Assembly (NCBI GenBank): GCA_946479745.1
Contig: CAMLGZ010000022.1
Span: 1 to 64,000, forward strand
Source of the DNA: an uncultured Pseudoxanthomonas sp.
Lineage (GTDB): Bacteria; Pseudomonadota; Gammaproteobacteria; Xanthomonadales; Xanthomonadaceae
Direction: 5' to 3'
Length of the DNA stretch: 64,000 bases
Numbering within the stretch: position 1 is the first letter of the stretch; the number at the start of each line of letters is the position of its first letter. The notes under the pieces were generated by a model. It ran no database searches and was not told where the DNA came from. It worked only from the letters and a program-made list of their open reading frames with translations. The position numbers and the translations under genes were made by a program. This document shows positions 52,969 to 61,602 of the stretch, piece by piece.

Positions 52969-54561
52969 TCAGTAAGTGTCCACGGTGACCTTCAGCACGT
53001 ACGGATCGCGAGCGCGGAAATTGAACCCGTAATCCGTCTCATCGCCGTTCAACCAGCGCACGGTCTGCCATTTTCCGTCCACGTAGCGGCCCTGTTCGAC
53101 CTTCAGCAATTGCCCGTATCTGCCGTCGGCGGCGTCGCGCTGGAATTCCACCCGTCCCTGCAGTCCGGTGACCAGGAACACTTCCGGTTCCAACTGGACC
53201 ACCAGCACGCGACCGGTGTGGTCGGGCGTGCCCGGCAGGATCGCCGGCGCATCGCCCCACATCGGCGCGCCGAACGAAACGCGCGCCTGCCAGGGACCGA
53301 AGCGCAGGCTCTGCTGCGGAGTGCCCGGTTTTTCCACCGCCGCCTGCAAGCGTCCCTCGAACGCGGCGCTGGCCAGCGTCCGCTGCATCGGCGCCAGCAG
53401 TCCGAAGCCGGCGGCGTGCGCTTCGATCGCGGCGCGGTTCTCCGGCGTGTCTTCGTTGCCGTCGATGCCGAACACCGAGAACCCCAATCCGCCTTTGCCA
53501 AGCACATAGAAGTGATACGGCGCGGTGGCGGCCTCGAAACCGGTTTCCGAAACCCAGACCGGGTTGTCCGGCCGCGCGTATTGGTCCACGACTTTGGTGT
53601 ATTCGTTGTAGTCGCTGGTATAGATGTCGGTGCCGATGAAGTCGACCGACGGCGTGGCCGCGCGCCACAGATCGAACACGTTCCAGGTCGCGCCGCCGCT
53701 GGGGTAGTCCAGCCCCGGATGGATCTTGCCTTTGTAGCGAAGCCATGTGTTCACATACAGCGGCAATGGATATTCGGCTTTGCCCGCCGCCGCCACCTGT
53801 TCGATATAGATGGCGTTGCTGTAGGCGCTGAATGCTTCGGCGGCGCCTGCGCCGAAAACTTCGGTCCAGGTACCGGCAGGCTTGGACAGCGCGCGGGTCG
53901 CCGCTTCCGGTACCCGGCCGCGGAAATCGCGCTCGCCGGCTTCGCCGTGGTCGCGCACAGTGCCGATCGCGCCGGGCTCGTTCTGCACCTGCACCAGGAT
54001 CACGGTGTAGGTGCCTTCGTCCACCTTGCGCAGATGGCGCATCAACGCGGCGAAAGCGCGGCTGTCGGCGTCCCGGTTGGCCTGCGCGTGCGGCGAGAGA
54101 ACATCCACTGGTGCGCCGTTGGCATCGAGCATGCGCGGATACGTCGCACGGTCTCGCTTGATCCAGTCCGGCACGTAGTGCATCTGGCCGTTCTTCCAGG
54201 TGCCGAACCACAGCAACGCAAGGCGCAGGCCGCGCGCGCGCGCCTGCGCGATCAACGCATCGACGTTGGTGTAGTCGTAACGGCCGGGCTCCGGCTCGAA
54301 CTGTTCCCAGTACACCGGCGCTTCCACCGTGTTGGCGTGCAGCGCCTCCGCCTGCTCCAGCGCCTGCGGCAGCACTTGCGGCCATGCGCTTGAGTTGTGC
54401 AGTTGCGCCGCCATGATGCTGTACGGCGCGCCGTCGACAAATAAGGCATGACGCCCGTTTTCGCTGACGTAGCGCGGCATCTCGCGCGTAGCCGCATGCG
54501 CGGCCACGCCCAGCGACAGGCTCAGCATTGCCGCTAGCCAGACACCACCCCGCCGCCTCAC
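52969..54561 (-). CDS. GH35-like beta-galactosidase (DUF5597 type), exported
   Basis: The protein has 530 residues. Signal peptide MRRRGGVWLAAMLSLSLGVAAHA leads a TIM barrel of the GH35/GH42-like clan: ANTVEAPVYWEQFEPEPGRYDYT, acid/base E195 in QVQNEPGAIG, nucleophile E339 in PVWVSETGF. A C-terminal DUF5597-like beta domain follows (RVEFQRDAADGRYGQLLKVEQGRYVDGKW). Such enzymes cleave beta-galactosides. The ATG overlaps the permease stop by 4 bp (54558-54561), so it is co-translated with the transporter. In this block galactan of arabinogalactan proteins is a sensible substrate. Confidence 0.88.
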   Translation of the reverse strand: MRRRGGVWLAAMLSLSLGVAAHAATREMPRYVSENGRHALFVDGAPYSIMAAQLHNSSAWPQVLPQALEQAEALHANTVEAPVYWEQFEPEPGRYDYTNVDALIAQARARGLRLALLWFGTWKNGQMHYVPDWIKRDRATYPRMLDANGAPVDVLSPHAQANRDADSRAFAALMRHLRKVDEGTYTVILVQVQNEPGAIGTVRDHGEAGERDFRGRVPEAATRALSKPAGTWTEVFGAGAAEAFSAYSNAIYIEQVAAAGKAEYPLPLYVNTWLRYKGKIHPGLDYPSGGATWNVFDLWRAATPSVDFIGTDIYTSDYNEYTKVVDQYARPDNPVWVSETGFEAATAPYHFYVLGKGGLGFSVFGIDGNEDTPENRAAIEAHAAGFGLLAPMQRTLASAAFEGRLQAAVEKPGTPQQSLRFGPWQARVSFGAPMWGDAPAILPGTPDHTGRVLVVQLEPEVFLVTGLQGRVEFQRDAADGRYGQLLKVEQGRYVDGKWQTVRWLNGDETDYGFNFRARDPYVLKVTVDTY

Positions 54562-55973
54562 GTCACCGGCTCCTGCCGCCCGGCCAGCTTGCTGTGACGG
54601 ATACCATAGGAGAAATAGACCACGCAGCCGATGCCCAGCCAGATCAGGAAACGCTCATAGGTGATCGTCGGCAGGCCCCAGATCAGCCAGGCTGAAAAAC
54701 CGATGCCGATCAGCGGCACCAGCGGCACCAGCGGGGTACGGAACGGCCGCTGCAGCTCGGGTCGCTTCCAGCGCAGCACCATCACCGAAGAGCAGATCAC
54801 GATGAAGGCGCCAAGAACGCCGATGTTGACCAGCTTGGCCAGTTCGTCCAGCGGGAAGAAGCCGGCGGCGACCGCGGTGACCAGGCCGATCAGCACGGTG
54901 GTGCGGTGCGGAGTGCGCCAGGTCGGATGCACCTTGGCGAACCAACCCGGCAGCAAACCGTCGCGCGACAGTGCGAACCAGATCCGCGCCCCGGCCAGCA
55001 GGTTGGCGAAGATCACGCTGGTGATGCCGCAGATCGACGCCAGCGAGATGGCGATCATCACCTTGGGTTGGCCGATGGCGGTGAAGGCATGGGCCACCGG
55101 CGCGTCGTTGTCGAGCGTGGTGTACGGCACGATCCCGGTCAGCACCAGGCAGATGGCGAAATACAAAAGCATCGCGATGCTCAGCGACAGGATCACCGCA
55201 CGAGGCAGATCGCGCTGCGGATCGATGGCTTCCTCGGCAGCGGTGGTCATCATCTCGTAGCCGAACACGGCGAAGAACACCACCGCCGCACCGGTGACTA
55301 CGCCGTGCATGCCGAACGGCATGAAGGGATGCCAGCGCGCCGGATCGACGAAGGCGACGCCGGCCGCCACGATCAGTACTGCAGCGCCGATCTTGATCGC
55401 CACGATCGAGGTGTTGAAGCGCGCGCCCCACTCCATCCGCATCGCCAGCAACGCGGTGATCAGAACCGAGATCAGAACCGCCGGCAGATTGATGAAGCGG
55501 CCGGGCGCCGAGCCATAGGCGCCCTGCGCCCATAGCGGCAGGTGCACGCCGCCGGCATCCAGCAGCGCCTGCACGTAACCCGACCAGCCTACCGCCACCA
55601 CCGCCGCGATCAGCGCGAATTCCAACAGCAGGTCCCAGCCGATCATCCAGCCGGCGAACTCTCCCAGCACCGCGTAGCCGTAGGTATAAGCGCTGCCGCT
55701 GACTGGAATCAGCCCAGCGAATTCGGCGTAGCACAGCGCCGCAGCGGCGCTGGCGATACCGGCTATCAGAAACGACAGCACCACCGCCGGCCCGGCCTGG
55801 GTCGCAGCGACGGTACCGGTCAGCACGAAGATGCCGACGCCGATGATTCCGCCCAGGCCGATCGCGGTCAGTTGCCATAGCCCGAGTACGCGGCGCAACT
55901 CGCCCCGATTCCGCACTTCGCTCTGCATCGTCTCCACGGATTTCCGGCGGATCATGTCATTCAGCAAGCCCAT
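54558..55973 (-). CDS. APC-superfamily amino-acid permease
   Basis: The protein has 471 residues from the ATG at 55973 (ribosome-binding site GAGAGAA). About 12 membrane segments and the APC signature are seen: GLGGIIGVGIFVLTG near the N-terminus, YAEFAGLIPVSGSAYTYGYAVLGEFAGW, and FFAVFGYEMMTTAAEEAIDPQRDLPRAV. The sequence belongs to the cationic-amino-acid-transporter-like APC group, though many of these carry other substrates. In this gene order hydroxyproline or a small peptide is the expected cargo. Its stop overlaps the GH35 start by 4 bp, and it is 55 bp from the DUF885 gene. Confidence 0.92.
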   Translation of the reverse strand: MGLLNDMIRRKSVETMQSEVRNRGELRRVLGLWQLTAIGLGGIIGVGIFVLTGTVAATQAGPAVVLSFLIAGIASAAAALCYAEFAGLIPVSGSAYTYGYAVLGEFAGWMIGWDLLLEFALIAAVVAVGWSGYVQALLDAGGVHLPLWAQGAYGSAPGRFINLPAVLISVLITALLAMRMEWGARFNTSIVAIKIGAAVLIVAAGVAFVDPARWHPFMPFGMHGVVTGAAVVFFAVFGYEMMTTAAEEAIDPQRDLPRAVILSLSIAMLLYFAICLVLTGIVPYTTLDNDAPVAHAFTAIGQPKVMIAISLASICGITSVIFANLLAGARIWFALSRDGLLPGWFAKVHPTWRTPHRTTVLIGLVTAVAAGFFPLDELAKLVNIGVLGAFIVICSSVMVLRWKRPELQRPFRTPLVPLVPLIGIGFSAWLIWGLPTITYERFLIWLGIGCVVYFSYGIRHSKLAGRQEPVT

Positions 55974-56028
55974 AGCGTTCTCTCTCGGTAAGGCCGTCCT
56001 GGCGGTGGAAATGCGGTATGCCTGAAAG

Positions 56029-57801
56029 CTATTTCTCGTCCTTTTCCGGCCAGGGCGACTTGCCGCCTTCGGCGATGAAGCGATCAATGCGCTGTTCGAA
56101 TACCGGCAACGGCACCGAACCCTGGGCCAATACCGCATCGTGGAAGTTGCGCAGGTCGAACTTGGCGGCAAGCGCCTGCTCGGATTTTTCGCGCAGCCGG
56201 AGAATGGTCAGTTCGCCCAGATAGTAGGACAGCGCCTGTCCGGGCCAGGCGATGTAGCGGTCCACCTCGGTGGTGACCTCGTGCTCGCTCAACGCCGTGT
56301 TGTCGCGCAGGAACGCCAGCGCCTGCTCGCGGCTCCAGCCGAGGTGGTGCACGCCGGTATCAATCACCAGTCGCGCCGCGCGCCACATTTGATAGGTCAG
56401 GTAGCCGAAGCGGTCGTAAGGCGTGTCGTACATGCCCATTTCGATGCCCAGGTATTCGGAATACAGCGCCCAGCCTTCGCCGTATGCGGAGATGTAGGCG
56501 TAGCGGCGGAAATCCGGCATCGCGTCCTGCTCCGCGGCCAGCGACATCTGCAGCGAATGCCCAGGCGAGGATTCATGCAGGGTCAGCGCGGTGAGGTTGT
56601 AAAGCGGCCGCGACGGCAGATTGTAGGTGTTGACCAGGTAGGTGGTCGGTCCGCCACGACCGCCGGTGTAGAACGGCGCCAGGTCGGGCGGCACCGGCTC
56701 GATCGCGAAGCGCTGACGCGGCAGGTGGCCGACGTACTCGCCGATCTTTCCGTCCACGCGCTTGGCGATCCAGGAGGCGCGCATCAACAGTTCTTCGGCG
56801 GTCTTGGGATAGAACTTCGGATCGGTGCGCAGGTAATGCAGGAAATCGGCGAAGTCTCCCTTGAAGCCGACCTGCGCGATCACCTCATCCATTTCTGCGC
56901 GTAACCGGGCCACTTCCTTCAGTCCCAGCGCATGGATTTCGTCCGCGCTCATGTCCAGCGTTGTGAATTCGCGGATCTGCGCCTGGTAATAGGCTTTACC
57001 GTCGGGCATGGTTTCGGCGGCCAGGCTGGTCCGCGCTTGCGGGGTGTAGTCCTGGCGGATGAAGGCCAGCAGCTTGGCGTAGGCGGGAATCACCTTTCCT
57101 TCGATTGCTTGCAACGCCTGTCCGCGCAATTGGGCCTGTTCGGCCGCGGAAATTCCGGATGGCATCCGCTTGAACGGCGTGTAGAACAGGTTGGCTTCGC
57201 CCTTGGCGTCGATCACTTCGGCAATGGATTGGTCGCGCCCTTTCAGCGTCACTTGCGGCACGCTGAAGCCGCGCGCCAGACCGGCGCGCATGTTGTCGAT
57301 CTGCTCATCGAAATAGCGCGGAATGTCGGCCAGCTGCGCCAGATAGGACCGATAGCTTTCGGCGTCGCGCAGCGGCTTGCGCGCCGTGAAGCTCAGGTTG
57401 GTCCAGAAAGCGCTGTCGCTGTTGAAAGGCATTTCCCAGGCGTGGAACCGTTGCCGGTCGAGCAGCACTTCTATCTGGTTGCGATAGACCTGATAGTTCA
57501 CCTGTTCCTGCTCCGGCAGCGCCGAAACCGCAATGGCATCGAGTTGCCGCAGCACGTCCTGCCAGTAGCGCGTACGCTCGGCCTGGGTGGCGGGATCGAC
57601 TTTCGGCAAATGGTCTGCCGTCCTTCCCTCGCTATCTTCGTCGTCGGCGCCGGCGAACTGCGTTTGCCGCCAGTCCCATTCGCGCTCGTACAGCGCCTTG
57701 AAGCGCTTCACTGCGGCTGGAGCGGATTCGGCGGCGACGGCGACATCGCCAGCCATCGTCATGCCTGCGAGCAGGACAAAGCCGATCAAGAATCTGTTCA
57801 T
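56029..57801 (-). CDS. Exported DUF885-family metallopeptidase
   Basis: The protein has 590 residues from the ATG at 57801. A signal peptide (LIGFVLLAGMTMAGDVAVA) precedes the DUF885 domain. The key metal-binding motif HESSPGH is at 409-415, with a conserved downstream Glu (AYGEGWALYSEYLG). DUF885 proteins are predicted zinc peptidases, often found next to proline- or glycine-peptide genes. It probably shortens exported peptides in the periplasm. It sits between the permease and the Xaa-Pro peptidase genes, so a role in releasing hydroxyproline-containing peptides is likely but unproved. Confidence 0.88.
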   Translation of the reverse strand: MNRFLIGFVLLAGMTMAGDVAVAAESAPAAVKRFKALYEREWDWRQTQFAGADDEDSEGRTADHLPKVDPATQAERTRYWQDVLRQLDAIAVSALPEQEQVNYQVYRNQIEVLLDRQRFHAWEMPFNSDSAFWTNLSFTARKPLRDAESYRSYLAQLADIPRYFDEQIDNMRAGLARGFSVPQVTLKGRDQSIAEVIDAKGEANLFYTPFKRMPSGISAAEQAQLRGQALQAIEGKVIPAYAKLLAFIRQDYTPQARTSLAAETMPDGKAYYQAQIREFTTLDMSADEIHALGLKEVARLRAEMDEVIAQVGFKGDFADFLHYLRTDPKFYPKTAEELLMRASWIAKRVDGKIGEYVGHLPRQRFAIEPVPPDLAPFYTGGRGGPTTYLVNTYNLPSRPLYNLTALTLHESSPGHSLQMSLAAEQDAMPDFRRYAYISAYGEGWALYSEYLGIEMGMYDTPYDRFGYLTYQMWRAARLVIDTGVHHLGWSREQALAFLRDNTALSEHEVTTEVDRYIAWPGQALSYYLGELTILRLREKSEQALAAKFDLRNFHDAVLAQGSVPLPVFEQRIDRFIAEGGKSPWPEKDEK

Positions 57802-57891
57802 GAGAGTGCCCCTCTGGTCTTCGTCGCGATAGGCGTCGTGGGCAGGGAGTGAATCAACTTCATCGCGCACTCTCCGGGAAGCATCACAGGG

Positions 57892-59100
57892 TCAAAGGAA
57901 TGGCCGGTCGATCGCCGGCGAGGGCGGGGTGAACCAGGCGGCACCGTCTTCGGTTACGTAAAAGTGGTCCTCCAGACGCACGCCGAAGCGGCCCGGCACG
58001 ACGATCATCGGTTCGTTGCTGCAGCACATGCCCGGCGCCAACCGCGTTCCATTGCCGCGTACCAGGTACGGCGTTTCGTGGATGCTCATGCCGCAGCCAT
58101 GACCGGTGCGGTGCGGCAATCCCGGTAATCGGTAGTCCGGGCCCAGGCCGGCGCGCTCGAGCACCTCGCGCGCGGCGCGATCCACCGACTCGCAGGTGAC
58201 GCCGGGCCGCACGGCGGCGAAGGCAGCCTGCTGCGCGGCCTGCTCCAACCCCCAGATCTGCCGCTGGTCCGCATCGGCGTCACCGAAAATCCAGGTGCGG
58301 GTGATATCGGAGTGATAGCCCTGCACGGTGCAGCCGGTATCGATCAACACCAGCTCGCCTTCGCGCAGATGCTGCACACCGGGAATGCCATGCGGAAACG
58401 CAGTGGCCTGGCCGAACTGGACGATGCAGAAAGTGGAACCGTCGTCGGCTCCCAGCGCGCGATGCGCGGTGTCGATGAAGCGCACCAGTTCATCGGTGCC
58501 GATACCTTCGCGCGCCAGCCCGGCGGCCAGGCGATGCACCTGCAGGGTCATATCGCAGGCCTGCTGCATCAGCGCCAGTTCGGCCGGCGATTTGCGCATG
58601 CGGCAACCATCGACGATGGCGCTCGCATCGACCACGCTGGCCGCGCCGAGATGACCGCCCAGGCCGACGGAAATCGCGAAAGCCGCGCCGGGATCGAGCG
58701 CAAGCGTGCGTGCGCCTTGTTCGCGCATGGTTTTCGCCACCAGCGCGTAAGGGTCCTCATGTTCTTCCCACAACCGCTTCTCGACCGGAATCTTCAGAAC
58801 CGCGTCGAGCGAGCCTTCCTCGAACGCCGGGCAGATCAGGAACGGATCGCCTGACGGCGTCAGCAACATCGCCACCAACCGCTCGCTGGCGCCCCAGGGC
58901 ACACCGGCGAAATAGCGCAGCGATGCGCCGGCGCCGATCAGCAGCGCGTCCGCATTTTGTGCGCGCAGCAGACCGCGTGCCTGTTCCAGTCGCCGCTGGT
59001 ATTCGCCGGACCCGATCGGCGGCGCGCGGTGCGGCCAGGGCGCGAGCTGCGCCATGGCCTGCATCGAACTCAATCCGCCAATTTGCCGAGCCGTGCTCAT
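57892..59100 (-). CDS. M24-family Xaa-Pro aminopeptidase/dipeptidase
   Basis: The protein has 402 residues with no signal peptide, hence cytosolic. The N-terminal creatinase-like domain (about 20-160) and C-terminal pita-bread fold carry the full dinuclear metal site: Asp in LIDTGCTVQ, Asp in HSDITRT, His in HRTGHGCGMS, Glu in CCSNEPMIV, and Glu in RLEDHFYV. This is the Xaa-Pro peptidase/prolidase group. It would free proline or hydroxyproline from imported peptides. Its ATG overlaps the aldehyde dehydrogenase stop by 4 bp, linking it directly to the hydroxyproline pathway. Confidence 0.92.
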   Translation of the reverse strand: MSTARQIGGLSSMQAMAQLAPWPHRAPPIGSGEYQRRLEQARGLLRAQNADALLIGAGASLRYFAGVPWGASERLVAMLLTPSGDPFLICPAFEEGSLDAVLKIPVEKRLWEEHEDPYALVAKTMREQGARTLALDPGAAFAISVGLGGHLGAASVVDASAIVDGCRMRKSPAELALMQQACDMTLQVHRLAAGLAREGIGTDELVRFIDTAHRALGADDGSTFCIVQFGQATAFPHGIPGVQHLREGELVLIDTGCTVQGYHSDITRTWIFGDADADQRQIWGLEQAAQQAAFAAVRPGVTCESVDRAAREVLERAGLGPDYRLPGLPHRTGHGCGMSIHETPYLVRGNGTRLAPGMCCSNEPMIVVPGRFGVRLEDHFYVTEDGAAWFTPPSPAIDRPFL

Positions 59101-60695
59101 GACGTCGCTCCGATATCATCGGTGGTCCAGCGACCATCGATCGACCGCTGCACATCGCCGGGATTCCGATCGCGCAACTCGAGCGGCAACAGCGCATCGG
59201 GTACGCTGTCGTAGCTGTGCAGTGCGGTGAAGCGGCGGATCGCCGCCGGCATGCCGACCGAGGTGAAACCCGGATGGCCGGTGCTGGGGAAAGGGCCGCC
59301 ATGATTCATCGCCGCACTGACCGCCACGCCGGTCGGCATCTTGCTGGCGATCAGGCGACCCACGCGCGGACGCAATGCCGCAGCGACGGCCGTCCAGGCG
59401 GCATCGTCGTCGCCACTGGCTGCGCGATAGAGCGTGCCGGTCAGGTTGCCTTCGAACGTACGGGCCAACGTGGCCATTTCTTCGAATCCGGCTGCGCGCA
59501 CCAGCAGGCTGACCGGTCCGAAGGCTTCGGTCTGCAAGGCCTGGGGATTCGCCAGGAAAGTCGCTGCATCCACACTCAGCAGGGTGGGCGAACAGCGGTA
59601 GCCGGGACCTTCGGCCGCAGCGCCGCCGGCCAGCACTCGCGCACCGGCCTCGCGCAGCGTCCGTACGCCCTGTTGCAGATGATCGAGCACGCTCTGGGAG
59701 AACAGCATGCTGGGCGCTGCCGCGGCGAAATGCGCACTGACCACGGATACGAAGGCATCACCCGCTGCGCCTTCCGGCACGATCACGATGCCGGGATTGG
59801 TGCAGAACTGACCGCCGCCCAACGTGCAGGAAGCGAAGAACTCCTGCGCCAGCGCCTCGCCGCGTTCGGCCAGCGCGCCGGGCAACAGGAACACCGGATT
59901 GACGCTGGATAGTTCCGCGTAGCACAGCACACCGGCGCGATCGGCAGTGGCCTTCAGCGCGAGTCCACCGGCGCGGCTGCCGGTGAAACCGATCGCCCCC
60001 AGCCGTGGGTCGCCGGCCAGCGCCAATCCCAACGCATTGTCGAAGTGGTAGAGCATCTGCACCGCTGCCGCCGGCAGACCGGCGCCTAGCAGCGCGGTGT
60101 GCGCCAGTTGCGCCAGCCGTTGGCTGGTGGCCGGATGAGAGGGGTGCGCCTTGGCGATCACCGGGTTGCGCGCGGCGATGGCCGAGGCGAAATCGCTGCC
60201 GGCGATGGCGTTGAAGGCGAACGGGAAATTGTTCGGCCCGAAGATCAGCACCGGCTTGGACAGCGGCGCCAGGTGCGAACGCAGGCCGGCGCCGGTATCG
60301 ATCACCGGCTGGGTCCAGGCATATCCGCGCACCGCCTTGGCCGCCAGACGCAACTGGCCGCTGGTGCGCGGCAATTCGTTGCCGCGCAGGCGCGTCGGCG
60401 CCGGCAAAGCGGTTTCGGTATTGGCCAGCGTCACCAGTGTGTCGCCATCGGCATCGATGGCGTCGGCGTAAGCGTCGAGAAAGGCCGCGATCCGTTCCGG
60501 TTCGGCGGCGGCAAGTTCATCGGCCACCGCCACCGCGGCGGCCAGCGCGGCTTGCACATCAGCCGCGCCGCAGATCGGAAACGAGGGGCCGACCTCTTCG
60601 CCGACGAAGGGATCGCGTGCGCGGAAAGCACCGAGCGATCCCCGCGCCAGCTGCCACTGGCCCGCGATCAACAACGGTTCGGTGGCGGCGCTCAT
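59097..60695 (-). CDS. 2-Ketoglutarate semialdehyde dehydrogenase (NADP-type ALDH)
   Basis: The protein has 532 residues, an ALDH-superfamily enzyme of the 2,5-dioxovalerate dehydrogenase type: FGPNNFPFAFNAIAGSDF, AYAVIAKAHPSHPAT-like cofactor region, GFTGSRAGG, Glu in ELSSVNPVFLLPG and catalytic Cys in GGGQFCTNPG. It oxidises 2-oxoglutarate semialdehyde to 2-oxoglutarate, the last step of hydroxyproline breakdown (also of pentose/glucarate routes). The gene begins 1 bp after the DHDPS-like gene ends and overlaps the M24 peptidase gene by 4 bp. The pathway assignment is supported by these close neighbours. Confidence 0.92.
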   Translation of the reverse strand: MSAATEPLLIAGQWQLARGSLGAFRARDPFVGEEVGPSFPICGAADVQAALAAAVAVADELAAAEPERIAAFLDAYADAIDADGDTLVTLANTETALPAPTRLRGNELPRTSGQLRLAAKAVRGYAWTQPVIDTGAGLRSHLAPLSKPVLIFGPNNFPFAFNAIAGSDFASAIAARNPVIAKAHPSHPATSQRLAQLAHTALLGAGLPAAAVQMLYHFDNALGLALAGDPRLGAIGFTGSRAGGLALKATADRAGVLCYAELSSVNPVFLLPGALAERGEALAQEFFASCTLGGGQFCTNPGIVIVPEGAAGDAFVSVVSAHFAAAAPSMLFSQSVLDHLQQGVRTLREAGARVLAGGAAAEGPGYRCSPTLLSVDAATFLANPQALQTEAFGPVSLLVRAAGFEEMATLARTFEGNLTGTLYRAASGDDDAAWTAVAAALRPRVGRLIASKMPTGVAVSAAMNHGGPFPSTGHPGFTSVGMPAAIRRFTALHSYDSVPDALLPLELRDRNPGDVQRSIDGRWTTDDIGATS

Positions 60696-60696
60696 C

Positions 60697-61602
60697 TCAG
60701 CGCCACGGATGGGTTGCGATGGCGCGGTCGATGACCTTCAAGGCCGCTTCGCGCTCGGCGCCTTCCAAGACCAGCCTCGGCGCACGCACGCGCTCGCTGC
60801 CCAGGCCGACCTTTTCCTGCACCAGTTTGATGAGCTGCACGAACTTCGGCACGGTATCCAGGCGCAGCAGCGGCAGGAACCAGTCGTAGAGTTCCTTCCC
60901 CGCCGGATAACCGCCATCGCGCGCCAGTTCGAAAAGCCGCACCGATTCTTTCGGATAGGCGTTGACCAGGCCCGCGATCCAGCCTACCGCACCCATGCCG
61001 AGACCTTCGACGATGGCATCGTCCATGCCCACCAGCAACGCCAGGCGATCGCCAGCGAGCTCCTGGATCGCAGCGAAACGGCGCACGTCCGCCGAGGATT
61101 CCTTGACTGCCTGCAAGTTCGGGAATTCAGCGGCGAGTTCTGCGATCTGCGCAGGGCTGAAGTCGGTCTTGTAGGCGACCGGGTTGTTATAAAGAATCGT
61201 CGGCAGGTCGGTGGCGGCGATCACCGCGCGCACATGCGCGCCCATTTCGCGCCAGTCGCTGGAGTACACGTACGGGGGCAATACCATCAGTCCGCCTACG
61301 CCGATCTCCTTGGCGGCTTTGGCCAGGCGCACGGCCTCGTCGGTGGACAGCGCGGCGATACCCGGCACCACCGGCGCGCGGCCCTCGAGCGCTTTCACCA
61401 GCGTCTTCAGGATTTCCAGTTTGTCGTCGAAGCTGAGCGTGGCCGCTTCGCCCAGCGAACCCAGCGGGACGATGGCGGTGCAGCCGGCATCGATCAGCGC
61501 ACGCGCGTGATCGGCGAGGAACGCGTGATCGATCCGGCCGTCGGCGTCGAACGGAGTGGTGATGGCCGGCAGGACGCCGCGCCAGAAGGAAGCATTGCTC
61601 AT
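60697..61602 (-). CDS. Dihydrodipicolinate-synthase-family deaminase of the hydroxyproline pathway
   Basis: The protein has 301 residues, a DHDPS/N-acetylneuraminate-lyase TIM barrel. It has LGSLGEAATLSFDDK (46-61), Y138 in LYNNPVAYKT, and Schiff-base Lys K167 in AVKESSADVRR. By its place between the flavoprotein and semialdehyde dehydrogenase genes, it is the deaminase of 1-pyrroline-4-hydroxy-2-carboxylate, producing 2-oxoglutarate semialdehyde. Genuine DapA or KDG-type activity is less likely in this setting. The ATG overlaps the upstream flavoprotein stop by 4 bp. Confidence 0.9.
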   Translation of the reverse strand: MSNASFWRGVLPAITTPFDADGRIDHAFLADHARALIDAGCTAIVPLGSLGEAATLSFDDKLEILKTLVKALEGRAPVVPGIAALSTDEAVRLAKAAKEIGVGGLMVLPPYVYSSDWREMGAHVRAVIAATDLPTILYNNPVAYKTDFSPAQIAELAAEFPNLQAVKESSADVRRFAAIQELAGDRLALLVGMDDAIVEGLGMGAVGWIAGLVNAYPKESVRLFELARDGGYPAGKELYDWFLPLLRLDTVPKFVQLIKLVQEKVGLGSERVRAPRLVLEGAEREAALKVIDRAIATHPWR

